A stretch of 16,778 nucleotides of DNA, taken from Anaerolineaceae bacterium. Lineage in GTDB: Bacteria > Chloroflexota > Anaerolineae > Anaerolineales > Anaerolineaceae. The stretch covers positions 1 to 16,778 of the forward strand of contig WOZA01000101.1 of assembly GCA_011620505.1 (NCBI GenBank), read 5' to 3'. This document shows positions 1-8,586 of the stretch, piece by piece. The notes under the pieces were generated by a model. It was not told where the DNA came from. It saw only the letters and a list, made by a program, of their open reading frames with translations, and did no database searches. Each line of letters starts with the position of its first letter. Position 1 is the stretch's first letter. Position numbers and translations under genes: made by a program.

Positions 1-3000
1 GAATCAAGTTTTCCATCATTCGTGATAAATGTAAAACTGTCAGATCCGAAGTAGTTTTCAGCAGGTACGAAAGTCAGATTCGGGACATTTCCAACCAGGG
101 TACCGTGAGAAGGTAAACTTGTAATCTGGTAGGAGATGACTGCGCCTTCAGGATCAGAACCTGATAAAGTCAGCAGCAAACTGGTATCTTCAACTGTTTC
201 AAATGATTCGTTTTCAGCGACTGGAGGATTGTTCGGAGTAGATGCAACAATGCCGACATCATCCACTGCGGCTTCGAAGTAACTTGCCGTGCTGGCGTCT
301 GCAGCTTCAATCAAAATTTGAATTGTCTGACCAGCAAAACTGCTGATGTCGCCACTGAAGGTATTCCAAACCGCGTCATCATCGTTATTAGCACCAAGTT
401 CTTCGAAGATCTTGACCGTGTTCTCTCCAATTATGAATACCCGTAGATAGTCAGCAGTGGATGAATTGGTATAGTGCGAAACGTAATAACTAAATGACAT
501 TTCCAAGTCTCTGCCAGTCGGCAATTCTATTGCTGGAGAAAGGAAACTTGTCTTTCCACCATCAAGATCATAATCACCTGCAGAAGATCCTGAAAGAGGA
601 CCAGTCACAAGGTCATAAGATCCACTTACCGTGGTTCCAAGCTGTTTATTACCATAATACGAAACACTTTCTGGATTGGCACGGTCGAAATAACCTAAGA
701 TTGCGGTATCCGTTCCATAAGCATTACGTACCCATCCAAGATTTGTTTCAAAATCATCAAAGAAAACGGTTAGCGGACCTGAAGGAGTTACCTGGATGGA
801 AATTATCCCTTCGTTAGACTCTCCTTGTTGGTCACTCGCAGCAAATGTGAAAGAATCACTCCCGGTATAACCAGGATCCGGTGTGTAAATTAGGTTTGGG
901 GCAGTTCCAGCCAGAACTCCATGACCTGGCTGCGACTTCGTAAAAAAACTGATCGTATCTCCATCGGGATCCATTCCAGTCAGGGTAATTCCCAGCGGGA
1001 TACTCTCACCTGTTGATAATGTTTGATTGTAAACGATAGGTAGATAGTTTATGTCCAGAACTAGAATTGTCACTTCGGCTGAATTCGAATTGCTATTTCC
1101 ATCATTCACATAGAAGCTGAATACGTCGCCGCCGGAATAATAATCATTAGGAGTGTATGTGAGATTAGGCATGGTGCCTGATAATTGACCGTGCAATGGT
1201 GCATCATCGATCGCAAATGAAAGCGTATCACCATCGACGTCGGAGCCTACCAATGTAATCTGAACATGCGTGTTCTCGTTCGTCGTGATTGCTTGACTGG
1301 CCGCCACAGGCAAATCGTTGACAGGTCGAACCGTAATGGTAATGACAGCAGTACCAGAAACCAATGTTCCATCACTAACAGAAAATGTAAAGGAGTCGCT
1401 CCCATTGTAATTTGATACAGGTGTATAAACCAGGCTAGGAATTGTGCCGGAGAGTATCCCAAAGGTCGGGCCGGTCACCACAGTGAATGTCAAACTATCT
1501 CCATCAACATCTGAACCAGCCAGAATAATATTGAGTGGTGCATCTTCATCTACTGTCAAGGTTTGAGAAATAGCTATCGGTGCATCATTCACAGCATTGA
1601 CTGTGATGCTGACAGTCGCAGGTGCAGAGTCTGTCTGACCATCATTCACTTTGAAAGTAAAGCTATCTGATCCATTGTAATTGAGAGCTGGAGTATAAGT
1701 CACATTCGGAGCGTTGCCGCTCAACGTCCCATGGATGGGATGGGCAACAATAGTGTAGCTCAGAGGATTCCCGTCGGCATCCGAGCCGCTCAAGGTGACT
1801 GCAGTCGATATATCTTCTGCCGTGCTAACCGCCTGGTCATTAGCCACCGGTGCGTCGTTCACAGGTGTAACGGTAATGCTCACCGTTGCTATATTTGAAT
1901 CTACGCTTCCGTCATTTACCTTGAAGGTAAAACTGTCGGTACCATTGTAGCTGGCTGCTGGCGTGTAGGTCAGACTTGAGCCTGTTCCAGATAAGCTGCC
2001 ATGGGATGGCTGGGTCACAACGGTGTAGCTCAGAGTATCCCCATCAATATCAGATCCGGTTAAGGTAATACCCTTGGATGTGTTCTCAAATGTACTCACC
2101 GACTGTGCATTAGCTACAGGTACATCATTTACTGGGTTAATCGTGATGCTCACTGTTGCGATATTTGAATCTATGCTTCCGTCATTCACCTTGAAAGTGA
2201 AACTGTCACTCCCATTATAGTTGACCGAAGGGGTATACGTCAGGTCAGGAGCTGTACCACTCAGACTGCCATGCCCAGGCTGATCTACAACACTGAAAGT
2301 AAGCGTATCTCCATCAGGATCCGACCCGCCAAGTGTCACCTCAACGGTTTCATCCTCGTCTTTACTGAGATTTAAGGCATTAGCAATCGGAGGTTCATTG
2401 TCGCTGTTGACACCAATAACTTCCAAGTTTATCAAATTTACTGTGCCTGTAGTGCCACTTGCATTGTCACAAACAAAAACGGTCCACTCACCATAAGCGG
2501 CCTTCCCATTGAAACTGTCCAGCGCTCCGTTGACACTCGGACCAGCAGTACGATCAAAATAAGGCGCCGATACGCTGTCATTGTTCCCATCATTCACCGG
2601 ATTACCTGAGCTGTCATCAACCCACAAATCGTAATTATCGTAAGTATCAGTGCTAGTGTTTATGATGGTTGTTGCTGTTGTATCTGTCGGGGACTTCAGT
2701 GTTACTCTTACCTGACCGCGTGACGGGTGTGTCAGATTGACCCCCAAATTCACATCAGTAACCAGCAGGTCTTCCGTGACCTGGAAAGTTCGGGTGACAC
2801 CATTCCCACTGCCACAACCATTATCCGGAATGGCTGTCACAACATTCCAACTGAAGCTATCGCAGCTGTTGTTGCCGTAATAATCCCAAACACATACCTC
2901 AATGCTGTGTTCTCCGGGTTCACTTGGAAAAGCTCTTTGTCCCTCTGTCGTGAAACCCAGGTCGATGTAAAAGTCTCGATAGTTATAATCGCCTCTCGTA

Positions 3001-3953
3001 TAAACCGGCACAAAGAAATCATTCACATAGGCATCATCATCAAAGCCCCCTGGAAAGTCATGAAATTCCCACACCGTCACCCAATCGCCACCATCAATTG
3101 AAAATCCTGTTTTGTAAGGCGGCAGGTAATAAACCGTGCTCTTGTAAAGATCCCTGGCACGCACATACATTCCATAATTCCCTGACGCTGTGTTCCCACT
3201 GAGCACGGTATCACCATTCAAAAGACCGATCGCTTGAATCTCAGGTGCCTGAGTATCTTCTATCGGCGTATGGAATTCCATTGTGTTCAGGTAAATATCT
3301 CCAGCCGCGAGTATGTTCAAATGAACATGGTTAAATCGATACCCCATTGAGACCACCGGCCAATACACAATGTTTCCAATATGGGTGTTGGGCGGAACAT
3401 AGCCTCCTGTTTCAGGATTAGCTTGCCATTCAGCAAATTTATTGTAGATCAATTGCGGGATGGTCGTTTGATCGATATGATGATACTGCCATACATAGCC
3501 CTCCTCATCCAGAATTGCTACCTCCCAATAGATTGCCTGTCCTGGTTGATAGTTCTCAATGTTGACTACCTGACCCCCAGAACGTGTGAACACCTGGGTC
3601 CCGTTGGGGGCAATCATGTCAATTCCATGATGAAAATATGCAGCACTGGTCCCACTGCTGTAATTCTGGTATGACTGGATCGCATGCCCCATTTGCACAA
3701 AGGTAAAGGGCCAGGCATAGACTGAATGAGGTCCATCTGGATCCCCCCATGCAATTCCAAAGGAGTTTTCTTGGATTACTGCAGACCCTTCTGCTTCCAA
3801 CTTAGGAATTGTCTCTCCCCGATATTCTTCCGGGGGCTCTTCCGTTTGTGCCAGAGCTATCTGCAAGGTATTACTGGATAGCAGTGTGATTACTATCAGA
3901 ATCATGACTATCCTGTAAATTATGCGGTTCTTTCCAGTATTGGGATTTTTCAT
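1..3953 (-). CDS. Giant secreted M23 metallopeptidase with P-domain and Ig-like repeats (3' end outside window)
   Basis: The ATG at 3953 opens a frame that is still open at the left edge, giving at least 1317 visible codons. The first 609 residues are identical to the neighbouring paralogue at 4364-7639. They comprise a signal peptide cleaved near Ala35, an M23 (LytM-type) peptidase domain with His108/Asp112, His159 and His209/His211 in the expected motifs, a proprotein-convertase P-domain (about 378-515) and a first cadherin/VCBS-like Ig repeat. Five further Ig repeats of about 90 residues follow, then a jelly-roll/MAM-like domain encoded around 245-776, then another Ig repeat running off the edge. 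Such proteins are exported, and the M23 part would cleave peptidoglycan or peptide substrates. The start has a good AGGAG site shared with the paralogue. It differs from the paralogue mainly in having six Ig repeats before the jelly-roll instead of two. Domain assignment is by motif; the substrate is unknown. Confidence 0.9.
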   Translation of the reverse strand, partial: MKNPNTGKNRIIYRIVMILIVITLLSSNTLQIALAQTEEPPEEYRGETIPKLEAEGSAVIQENSFGIAWGDPDGPHSVYAWPFTFVQMGHAIQSYQNYSSGTSAAYFHHGIDMIAPNGTQVFTRSGGQVVNIENYQPGQAIYWEVAILDEEGYVWQYHHIDQTTIPQLIYNKFAEWQANPETGGYVPPNTHIGNIVYWPVVSMGYRFNHVHLNILAAGDIYLNTMEFHTPIEDTQAPEIQAIGLLNGDTVLSGNTASGNYGMYVRARDLYKSTVYYLPPYKTGFSIDGGDWVTVWEFHDFPGGFDDDAYVNDFFVPVYTRGDYNYRDFYIDLGFTTEGQRAFPSEPGEHSIEVCVWDYYGNNSCDSFSWNVVTAIPDNGCGSGNGVTRTFQVTEDLLVTDVNLGVNLTHPSRGQVRVTLKSPTDTTATTIINTSTDTYDNYDLWVDDSSGNPVNDGNNDSVSAPYFDRTAGPSVNGALDSFNGKAAYGEWTVFVCDNASGTTGTVNLINLEVIGVNSDNEPPIANALNLSKDEDETVEVTLGGSDPDGDTLTFSVVDQPGHGSLSGTAPDLTYTPSVNYNGSDSFTFKVNDGSIDSNIATVSITINPVNDVPVANAQSVSTFENTSKGITLTGSDIDGDTLSYTVVTQPSHGSLSGTGSSLTYTPAASYNGTDSFTFKVNDGSVDSNIATVSITVTPVNDAPVANDQAVSTAEDISTAVTLSGSDADGNPLSYTIVAHPIHGTLSGNAPNVTYTPALNYNGSDSFTFKVNDGQTDSAPATVSITVNAVNDAPIAISQTLTVDEDAPLNIILAGSDVDGDSLTFTVVTGPTFGILSGTIPSLVYTPVSNYNGSDSFTFSVSDGTLVSGTAVITITVRPVNDLPVAASQAITTNENTHVQITLVGSDVDGDTLSFAIDDAPLHGQLSGTMPNLTYTPNDYYSGGDVFSFYVNDGNSNSNSAEVTILVLDINYLPIVYNQTLSTGESIPLGITLTGMDPDGDTISFFTKSQPGHGVLAGTAPNLIYTPDPGYTGSDSFTFAASDQQGESNEGIISIQVTPSGPLTVFFDDFETNLGWVRNAYGTDTAILGYFDRANPESVSYYGNKQLGTTVSGSYDLVTGPLSGSSAGDYDLDGGKTSFLSPAIELPTGRDLEMSFSYYVSHYTNSSTADYLRVFIIGENTVKIFEELGANNDDDAVWNTFSGDISSFAGQTIQILIEAADASTASYFEAAVDDVGIVASTPNNPPVAENESFETVEDTSLLLTLSGSDPEGAVISYQITSLPSHGTLVGNVPNLTFVPAENYFGSDSFTFITNDGKLD
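785..2402 (-). repeat. Six tandem cadherin/VCBS-like Ig repeats
   Basis: Six consecutive units of about 267-271 bp encode about 90 residues each, with boundaries near 2402, 2123, 1853, 1583, 1313 and 1046. Each unit carries the signature P-(V/I)-A, a G-S-D-x-D-G-D calcium-binding-like loop, HG-x-L-x-G, Y-T-P, a (D/V)-(S/F)-F-(T/S)-F strand and an N-D-G or S-D-G turn. Most end in V-N-D. Units 1 and 2 are also close at the DNA level (compare 1891-1950 with 2159-2218), so the array probably grew by unit duplication. The likely role is an extended stalk. The paralogue at 4364-7639 has only two units at the same place. Confidence 0.85.
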
Positions 3954-3966
3954 CTTGTTATCTCCT
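2125..3966 (-). repeat. Identical direct repeat, copy A (1842 bp)
   Basis: This segment matches 5811-7652 at a constant offset of 3686 bp, with no mismatch seen when the lines were compared by eye. It covers the ribosome binding site, the start codon and the first 609 codons of the M23/P-domain gene. Identity stops at 3967 in the 5' leader and at 2124, the V-N-D linker after the first Ig repeat. Beyond both ends the two copies remain homologous but diverged. Confidence 0.95.
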
Positions 3967-4127
3967 AGTATTCAGGTCAAATATGTAATTAGTTTTTGTC
4001 GCGGTGACTACATAAGCCTACGAAAAGAAACATACACAATGAATAAGTCATTTCTATAATTCATAAGGCAATATTAATAATAAGAATTGCAATAGAAACA
4101 TTTAATAAACGATGTGATTGAATATAC

Positions 4128-4217
4128 ATTTTATCATATTATTTGGTTCCGTGACTTATTTGACATCAAACATATCAAATTGGAACATTTTTCATACAAA
4201 ATTATTCCCGAGTTCTC
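4128..4217 (-). promoter_or_regulatory. Conserved upstream block, copy 1
   Basis: This is the best-conserved part of the paralogous spacers. Read on the minus strand it contains GTTTGATGTCA, then about 14 bases on a GGA-x-CCA motif, then a TATGATA-x-AAT box (complement of 4133-4138) that resembles a -10 element about 180 bases before the start codon. In this copy the first element is a near palindrome, TTTGA-TG-TCAAA. No good -35 box sits 16-18 bases from the TATGAT. It is probably a promoter with an operator, but that is inferred from conservation only. Confidence 0.4.
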
Positions 4218-4301
4218 CCTTAATTGCTTGAGGGCGCACATGACAGTTCTATTTATTATTAATTGTACAAGTTATTCCAAATCGTACTGATTTTTAATGA
4301 A

Positions 4302-4335
4302 ACTGTATCCACAAAACAAAAGAAGTAGATACAGT
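4302..4335 (-). terminator. Possible weak terminator after the M23 paralogue
   Basis: An inverted repeat of 8 bp (ACTGTATC at 4302-4309, GATACAGT at 4328-4335) with an 18-base loop lies 28 bases after the stop codon at 4364-4366. On the minus strand it is followed by a short TTTCATT stretch and then an A-run, so the U-tract is poor. The stem is weak and AT-rich. Confidence 0.3.
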
Positions 4336-4363
4336 CTAGCAAATTACATGAAAAAAGATAATA

Positions 4364-7300
4364 TTAGTTTTGAATAATTGGAACAAATAGCATATAGGGA
4401 AGTTCCAAATTATTTCGATAAGGATTATCTATCTCCACAGGGCCATAAAACTCATGACCCCCATATAGATCTATTACTTCAAGGTAATAAAATAGCAAAT
4501 CATCTTCAATATCGTAGTTTGGATCAACATAAGAGTAATCTTGACCTTCTACGCCTCCAGGGTTTCCTGCAATGATCAAATCAGAGTTGATTTTAATTCT
4601 CTCCCCTTCGGTAGATGTTGAGCGAAAAAGGTTAAACCCGAGCACATCAACTTCGGTACTAGTAGCCCAACGGATAACAATATCGGTATTTTTCTCTCCT
4701 GCAGTAAAGTATAGAATGTTGGCGGATGTGGGATTAGCAATAAAAAGAGTTACAACAGCTGGCATTGAGACTGCCTTGTTATCTTGGCTGACAAATTCAA
4801 AATAATCATAACCATAATACTCCGGTTTAGGAGTGTAAATCAGATTAGAACCAGATCCTGACAAGGAACCATTGAGTGGCTCGGTGACAACATTATAGGT
4901 CAGGGAGTCGTTATCTCCATCTGAGCCAGTCAATGTGATGGATTTAGGTGTATTAAGAGTTGTAAGTAAGAATTGTGCATCAGCCGTTGGTGTCTCATTC
5001 GACTTAGTAGCGAGTATTAATATGTCATCTATCGCAGCTTCAACCAGACTTCCTGCTCCTGCATCAGCTGCTGCTATAAACAAGGTGCCAGTTTGTCCTG
5101 TAAAATCGTTGATATCACCACTGAAGTTTTCCCAAGTAGCATCATCGTCATTTGCAGCGCCTAGCTCTTCAAACACCTGCTGATTGTGAGCACCTTCGAC
5201 TGTCACCCTCAAGTAATCGTCACTAGTTGCATTGGTAGAGTGTGCCAAATAATAACTGAAAGAAAGCGTTAACTCACGACCTAACGGTAAGGTGATTTCA
5301 GGTGAGCTAATTGTTGTATCACCCCCATCAATATCATAGTCGCCCGCACCGCTACCAGCCAAATGTCCAGTCACGAGGTCATGTGTGCCACTAACCGTGT
5401 CACCAAGCTGCTTATATCCGTTATACACCACTGCTTCAGGATCGGCTCTCTCCCACATACCAGTTGTCGCACTATCATCACCATCAGGGTCTGGAGCCCA
5501 ACCCAGATCACTCTCGAAATTGTCGTAGAAGATAGTTACAGGTTCAGGGGGATTTACAGTAATACTTACTGTTGCCAATTCAGAATTTAGTACACCATCC
5601 TTAACTCTGAAAGTAAAGTTGTCATCACCAATATAACCGAAAGAGGGTGTATAAAGCAAATTGGTAAGGTTTCCTCTCAAACTACCATGAATAGGCTCGC
5701 TTAACAATTCAAATGTGAGGGGATCATTTTCCACATCCTCACCCTTAAGTGTTACCCAGAGGGATGAGTTCATTTCCACATAGTAGGTTTGATTTTGAGC
5801 AACCGGTCCGTCATTTACTGGGTTAATCGTGATGCTCACTGTTGCGATATTTGAATCTATGCTTCCGTCATTCACCTTGAAAGTGAAACTGTCACTCCCA
5901 TTATAGTTGACCGAAGGGGTATACGTCAGGTCAGGAGCTGTACCACTCAGACTGCCATGCCCAGGCTGATCTACAACACTGAAAGTAAGCGTATCTCCAT
6001 CAGGATCCGACCCGCCAAGTGTCACCTCAACGGTTTCATCCTCGTCTTTACTGAGATTTAAGGCATTAGCAATCGGAGGTTCATTGTCGCTGTTGACACC
6101 AATAACTTCCAAGTTTATCAAATTTACTGTGCCTGTAGTGCCACTTGCATTGTCACAAACAAAAACGGTCCACTCACCATAAGCGGCCTTCCCATTGAAA
6201 CTGTCCAGCGCTCCGTTGACACTCGGACCAGCAGTACGATCAAAATAAGGCGCCGATACGCTGTCATTGTTCCCATCATTCACCGGATTACCTGAGCTGT
6301 CATCAACCCACAAATCGTAATTATCGTAAGTATCAGTGCTAGTGTTTATGATGGTTGTTGCTGTTGTATCTGTCGGGGACTTCAGTGTTACTCTTACCTG
6401 ACCGCGTGACGGGTGTGTCAGATTGACCCCCAAATTCACATCAGTAACCAGCAGGTCTTCCGTGACCTGGAAAGTTCGGGTGACACCATTCCCACTGCCA
6501 CAACCATTATCCGGAATGGCTGTCACAACATTCCAACTGAAGCTATCGCAGCTGTTGTTGCCGTAATAATCCCAAACACATACCTCAATGCTGTGTTCTC
6601 CGGGTTCACTTGGAAAAGCTCTTTGTCCCTCTGTCGTGAAACCCAGGTCGATGTAAAAGTCTCGATAGTTATAATCGCCTCTCGTATAAACCGGCACAAA
6701 GAAATCATTCACATAGGCATCATCATCAAAGCCCCCTGGAAAGTCATGAAATTCCCACACCGTCACCCAATCGCCACCATCAATTGAAAATCCTGTTTTG
6801 TAAGGCGGCAGGTAATAAACCGTGCTCTTGTAAAGATCCCTGGCACGCACATACATTCCATAATTCCCTGACGCTGTGTTCCCACTGAGCACGGTATCAC
6901 CATTCAAAAGACCGATCGCTTGAATCTCAGGTGCCTGAGTATCTTCTATCGGCGTATGGAATTCCATTGTGTTCAGGTAAATATCTCCAGCCGCGAGTAT
7001 GTTCAAATGAACATGGTTAAATCGATACCCCATTGAGACCACCGGCCAATACACAATGTTTCCAATATGGGTGTTGGGCGGAACATAGCCTCCTGTTTCA
7101 GGATTAGCTTGCCATTCAGCAAATTTATTGTAGATCAATTGCGGGATGGTCGTTTGATCGATATGATGATACTGCCATACATAGCCCTCCTCATCCAGAA
7201 TTGCTACCTCCCAATAGATTGCCTGTCCTGGTTGATAGTTCTCAATGTTGACTACCTGACCCCCAGAACGTGTGAACACCTGGGTCCCGTTGGGGGCAAT

Positions 7301-7639
7301 CATGTCAATTCCATGATGAAAATATGCAGCACTGGTCCCACTGCTGTAATTCTGGTATGACTGGATCGCATGCCCCATTTGCACAAAGGTAAAGGGCCAG
7401 GCATAGACTGAATGAGGTCCATCTGGATCCCCCCATGCAATTCCAAAGGAGTTTTCTTGGATTACTGCAGACCCTTCTGCTTCCAACTTAGGAATTGTCT
7501 CTCCCCGATATTCTTCCGGGGGCTCTTCCGTTTGTGCCAGAGCTATCTGCAAGGTATTACTGGATAGCAGTGTGATTACTATCAGAATCATGACTATCCT
7601 GTAAATTATGCGGTTCTTTCCAGTATTGGGATTTTTCAT
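4364..7639 (-). CDS. Secreted M23 metallopeptidase with P-domain, Ig repeats and jelly-roll domain
   Basis: This 1091-residue protein has a signal peptide (hydrophobic stretch about 11-34, A-L-A cleavage before Gln36). The M23 peptidase domain spans about 75-215, with H-x-G-x-D (His108, Asp112), His159 and H-x-H (His209, His211), so all expected zinc-site and catalytic residues are present. The P-domain is at about 378-515, Ig repeats at 518-606 and 608-696, and a jelly-roll/MAM-like domain at 703-876. A third Ig repeat spans 881-968 and a small beta domain about 974-1070 (W-A-T-S-T-E-V-D..G-F-N-L-F-R). The protein ends in MLFVPIIQN, a tail like that of the C25 protease nearby. It should act outside the cytoplasm on cell wall or peptide substrates. 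The first 609 residues are identical to the left paralogue. The ATG is supported by an AGGAG site. Confidence 0.92.
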   Translation of the reverse strand: MKNPNTGKNRIIYRIVMILIVITLLSSNTLQIALAQTEEPPEEYRGETIPKLEAEGSAVIQENSFGIAWGDPDGPHSVYAWPFTFVQMGHAIQSYQNYSSGTSAAYFHHGIDMIAPNGTQVFTRSGGQVVNIENYQPGQAIYWEVAILDEEGYVWQYHHIDQTTIPQLIYNKFAEWQANPETGGYVPPNTHIGNIVYWPVVSMGYRFNHVHLNILAAGDIYLNTMEFHTPIEDTQAPEIQAIGLLNGDTVLSGNTASGNYGMYVRARDLYKSTVYYLPPYKTGFSIDGGDWVTVWEFHDFPGGFDDDAYVNDFFVPVYTRGDYNYRDFYIDLGFTTEGQRAFPSEPGEHSIEVCVWDYYGNNSCDSFSWNVVTAIPDNGCGSGNGVTRTFQVTEDLLVTDVNLGVNLTHPSRGQVRVTLKSPTDTTATTIINTSTDTYDNYDLWVDDSSGNPVNDGNNDSVSAPYFDRTAGPSVNGALDSFNGKAAYGEWTVFVCDNASGTTGTVNLINLEVIGVNSDNEPPIANALNLSKDEDETVEVTLGGSDPDGDTLTFSVVDQPGHGSLSGTAPDLTYTPSVNYNGSDSFTFKVNDGSIDSNIATVSITINPVNDGPVAQNQTYYVEMNSSLWVTLKGEDVENDPLTFELLSEPIHGSLRGNLTNLLYTPSFGYIGDDNFTFRVKDGVLNSELATVSITVNPPEPVTIFYDNFESDLGWAPDPDGDDSATTGMWERADPEAVVYNGYKQLGDTVSGTHDLVTGHLAGSGAGDYDIDGGDTTISSPEITLPLGRELTLSFSYYLAHSTNATSDDYLRVTVEGAHNQQVFEELGAANDDDATWENFSGDINDFTGQTGTLFIAAADAGAGSLVEAAIDDILILATKSNETPTADAQFLLTTLNTPKSITLTGSDGDNDSLTYNVVTEPLNGSLSGSGSNLIYTPKPEYYGYDYFEFVSQDNKAVSMPAVVTLFIANPTSANILYFTAGEKNTDIVIRWATSTEVDVLGFNLFRSTSTEGERIKINSDLIIAGNPGGVEGQDYSYVDPNYDIEDDLLFYYLEVIDLYGGHEFYGPVEIDNPYRNNLELPYMLFVPIIQN

Positions 7640-7652
7640 CTTGTTATCTCCT
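5811..7652 (-). repeat. Identical direct repeat, copy B (1842 bp)
   Basis: This is the partner of 2125-3966. It includes the AGGAG ribosome binding site just upstream of the ATG at 7639 and ends in the linker after the first Ig repeat. Synonymous positions are identical as well, so the identity reflects recent DNA exchange or duplication and not protein-level constraint. Confidence 0.95.
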
Positions 7653-8070
7653 TGAATTAAGTTGAGATATGGTATTGATTCTTAGGCTTACTCAACCAAA
7701 CTTGTCAAATTGGTTTCTCCTACAATAACAATTGTATAGACATATAGTCAATTTCAATTATTACGTAACTCACCAATTCTCAAAAGATAATTAATAATTG
7801 GTTCGTTTAAAATGCTTGTAATTCGATAATTTCGAAAAAATTCTATCATACTAATGGATTCCATGGCTCTTCTGACATCAAACTATTCGAATTTTCACAA
7901 TTTTTCATGCAATATCATTCTCAACTCTCGCTAGAGCACTTTTAAACACGAAATTGACCTGTCCTGTTCTTTTTTAGTTACAAGAGTTGTTCCTAATTGC
8001 TTCAATTTCTTATGAAAAGAGAATACTGGATTTTATTACAAAGCAATCCCAGAAAACACGTAAAAAAAAC
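7653..8070. other. AT-rich spacer upstream of the right M23 paralogue
   Basis: These 418 bp contain no credible gene on either strand. They hold the upstream region of the M23 paralogue, diverged but alignable with 3967-4303, and the 3' region of the S26-fold gene. An imperfect hairpin (CTGGGATT and AATCCAG arms on the minus strand, about 8027-8053), followed by a mixed T-rich stretch, could end the S26 transcript, but it is weak. Confidence 0.65.
7840..7930 (-). promoter_or_regulatory. Conserved upstream block, copy 2
   Basis: This is the counterpart of 4128-4217 in front of the second M23 gene. It shares GTTTGATGTCA, the GGA-x-CCA motif and the TATGATA-x-AAT box (complement of 7845-7850), with one single-base indel. 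Conservation of these blocks in otherwise drifting AT-rich spacer suggests a common promoter or operator. The leader to the start codon would be about 205 bases. Confidence 0.4.
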
Positions 8071-8586
8071 CTAAGACAAATACTGTTTTAACCAGGGTAA
8101 CCGTTTTAAGATATTAAAAAGCAAAACATATAGCTTGGAATTTTTAGGTTTTATCCTCAAATATAGACTGGCAAGCCTCCCCAAGTTTTGATAAACAAAA
8201 CGATTTGCGGATATCTGAAGTCCACCGCGTTCGATAGCAACCATCAAGCCTAGAATATCTAACTTTGAGATACATCCATCAGAATGGATACTATGGTCTC
8301 CTTGAATTAATAAATATTCTTCTCCTCTGTTTTTACGAATGTTTACTACCCTATGCAAAAGTGTCCTTCCATCGCCAATCGTAAATAAAACAACATCCCC
8401 TTTGTGTAATTGTTTTTGTTTTAGAGGAGCAACGATTACAACATCAGCATCTCTGATTAAAGGATGCATACTGGTTCCCTTTGCAGTGAAACGGATTGTG
8501 TTTCCAGCCCTCAACAATTCGGAGCTGATAACACCAAATTCTTTTGAATCACAGCTCAAATGTTTTTCTGATACCACAATATTCAA
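8071..8586 (-). CDS. S26B (Sec11-like) signal-peptidase-fold protein
   Basis: This 171-residue protein carries the S26 serine motif G-T-S-M-H-P (Ser39), then K-G-D-V-V-L-F (62-68), L-L-H-R-V with His78, and I-Q-G-D-H (94-98). A histidine where bacterial type I signal peptidases have the catalytic lysine is the mark of the Sec11/archaeal S26B type. There is no N-terminal membrane anchor; only the C-terminal region (about 151-162) is hydrophobic. The start is a TTG with a weak Shine-Dalgarno; no in-frame ATG or GTG lies between it and the upstream stop, while a GTG at codon 4 is an alternative. S24/S26-like proteins of this kind often occur near PqqD and HprK-like genes, so it may process the nearby peptide or the neighbouring secreted proteins. 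It follows a terminator, so it probably has its own promoter. Confidence 0.8.
   Translation of the reverse strand: MNIVVSEKHLSCDSKEFGVISSELLRAGNTIRFTAKGTSMHPLIRDADVVIVAPLKQKQLHKGDVVLFTIGDGRTLLHRVVNIRKNRGEEYLLIQGDHSIHSDGCISKLDILGLMVAIERGGLQISANRFVYQNLGRLASLYLRIKPKNSKLYVLLFNILKRLPWLKQYLS

Larger units (their letters stand above)
3967..4363. other. AT-rich spacer between the two M23 paralogues
   Basis: The 397 bp between the paralogues contain no credible gene. They hold the 5' leader and promoter region of the left paralogue and the 3' untranslated region of the right one, including a possible weak terminator near 4302-4335. About 175 bp of it (roughly 4128-4303) aligns with the spacer upstream of the other paralogue (roughly 7840-8018). 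Confidence 0.7.

Noticed and set aside
785..2402. CRISPR-like array
   Set aside because: The repeats are about 270 bp, in frame and coding for Ig-like units, with no short-repeat/spacer structure.
2727..3101. Identical plus-strand frames at 2727-3101 and 6413-6787
   Set aside because: Their identity only reflects the 1842-bp DNA repeat; they are antisense to the M23/P-domain genes.
2125..7652. Composite transposon or IS-mediated duplication
   Set aside because: No transposase, terminal inverted repeats or target-site duplications are seen at the ends of the identical segments.
8027..8053. Terminator after the S26-fold gene
   Set aside because: The stem needs a bulge and the following stretch is not a clean T-run, so it is too weak to list as a feature.
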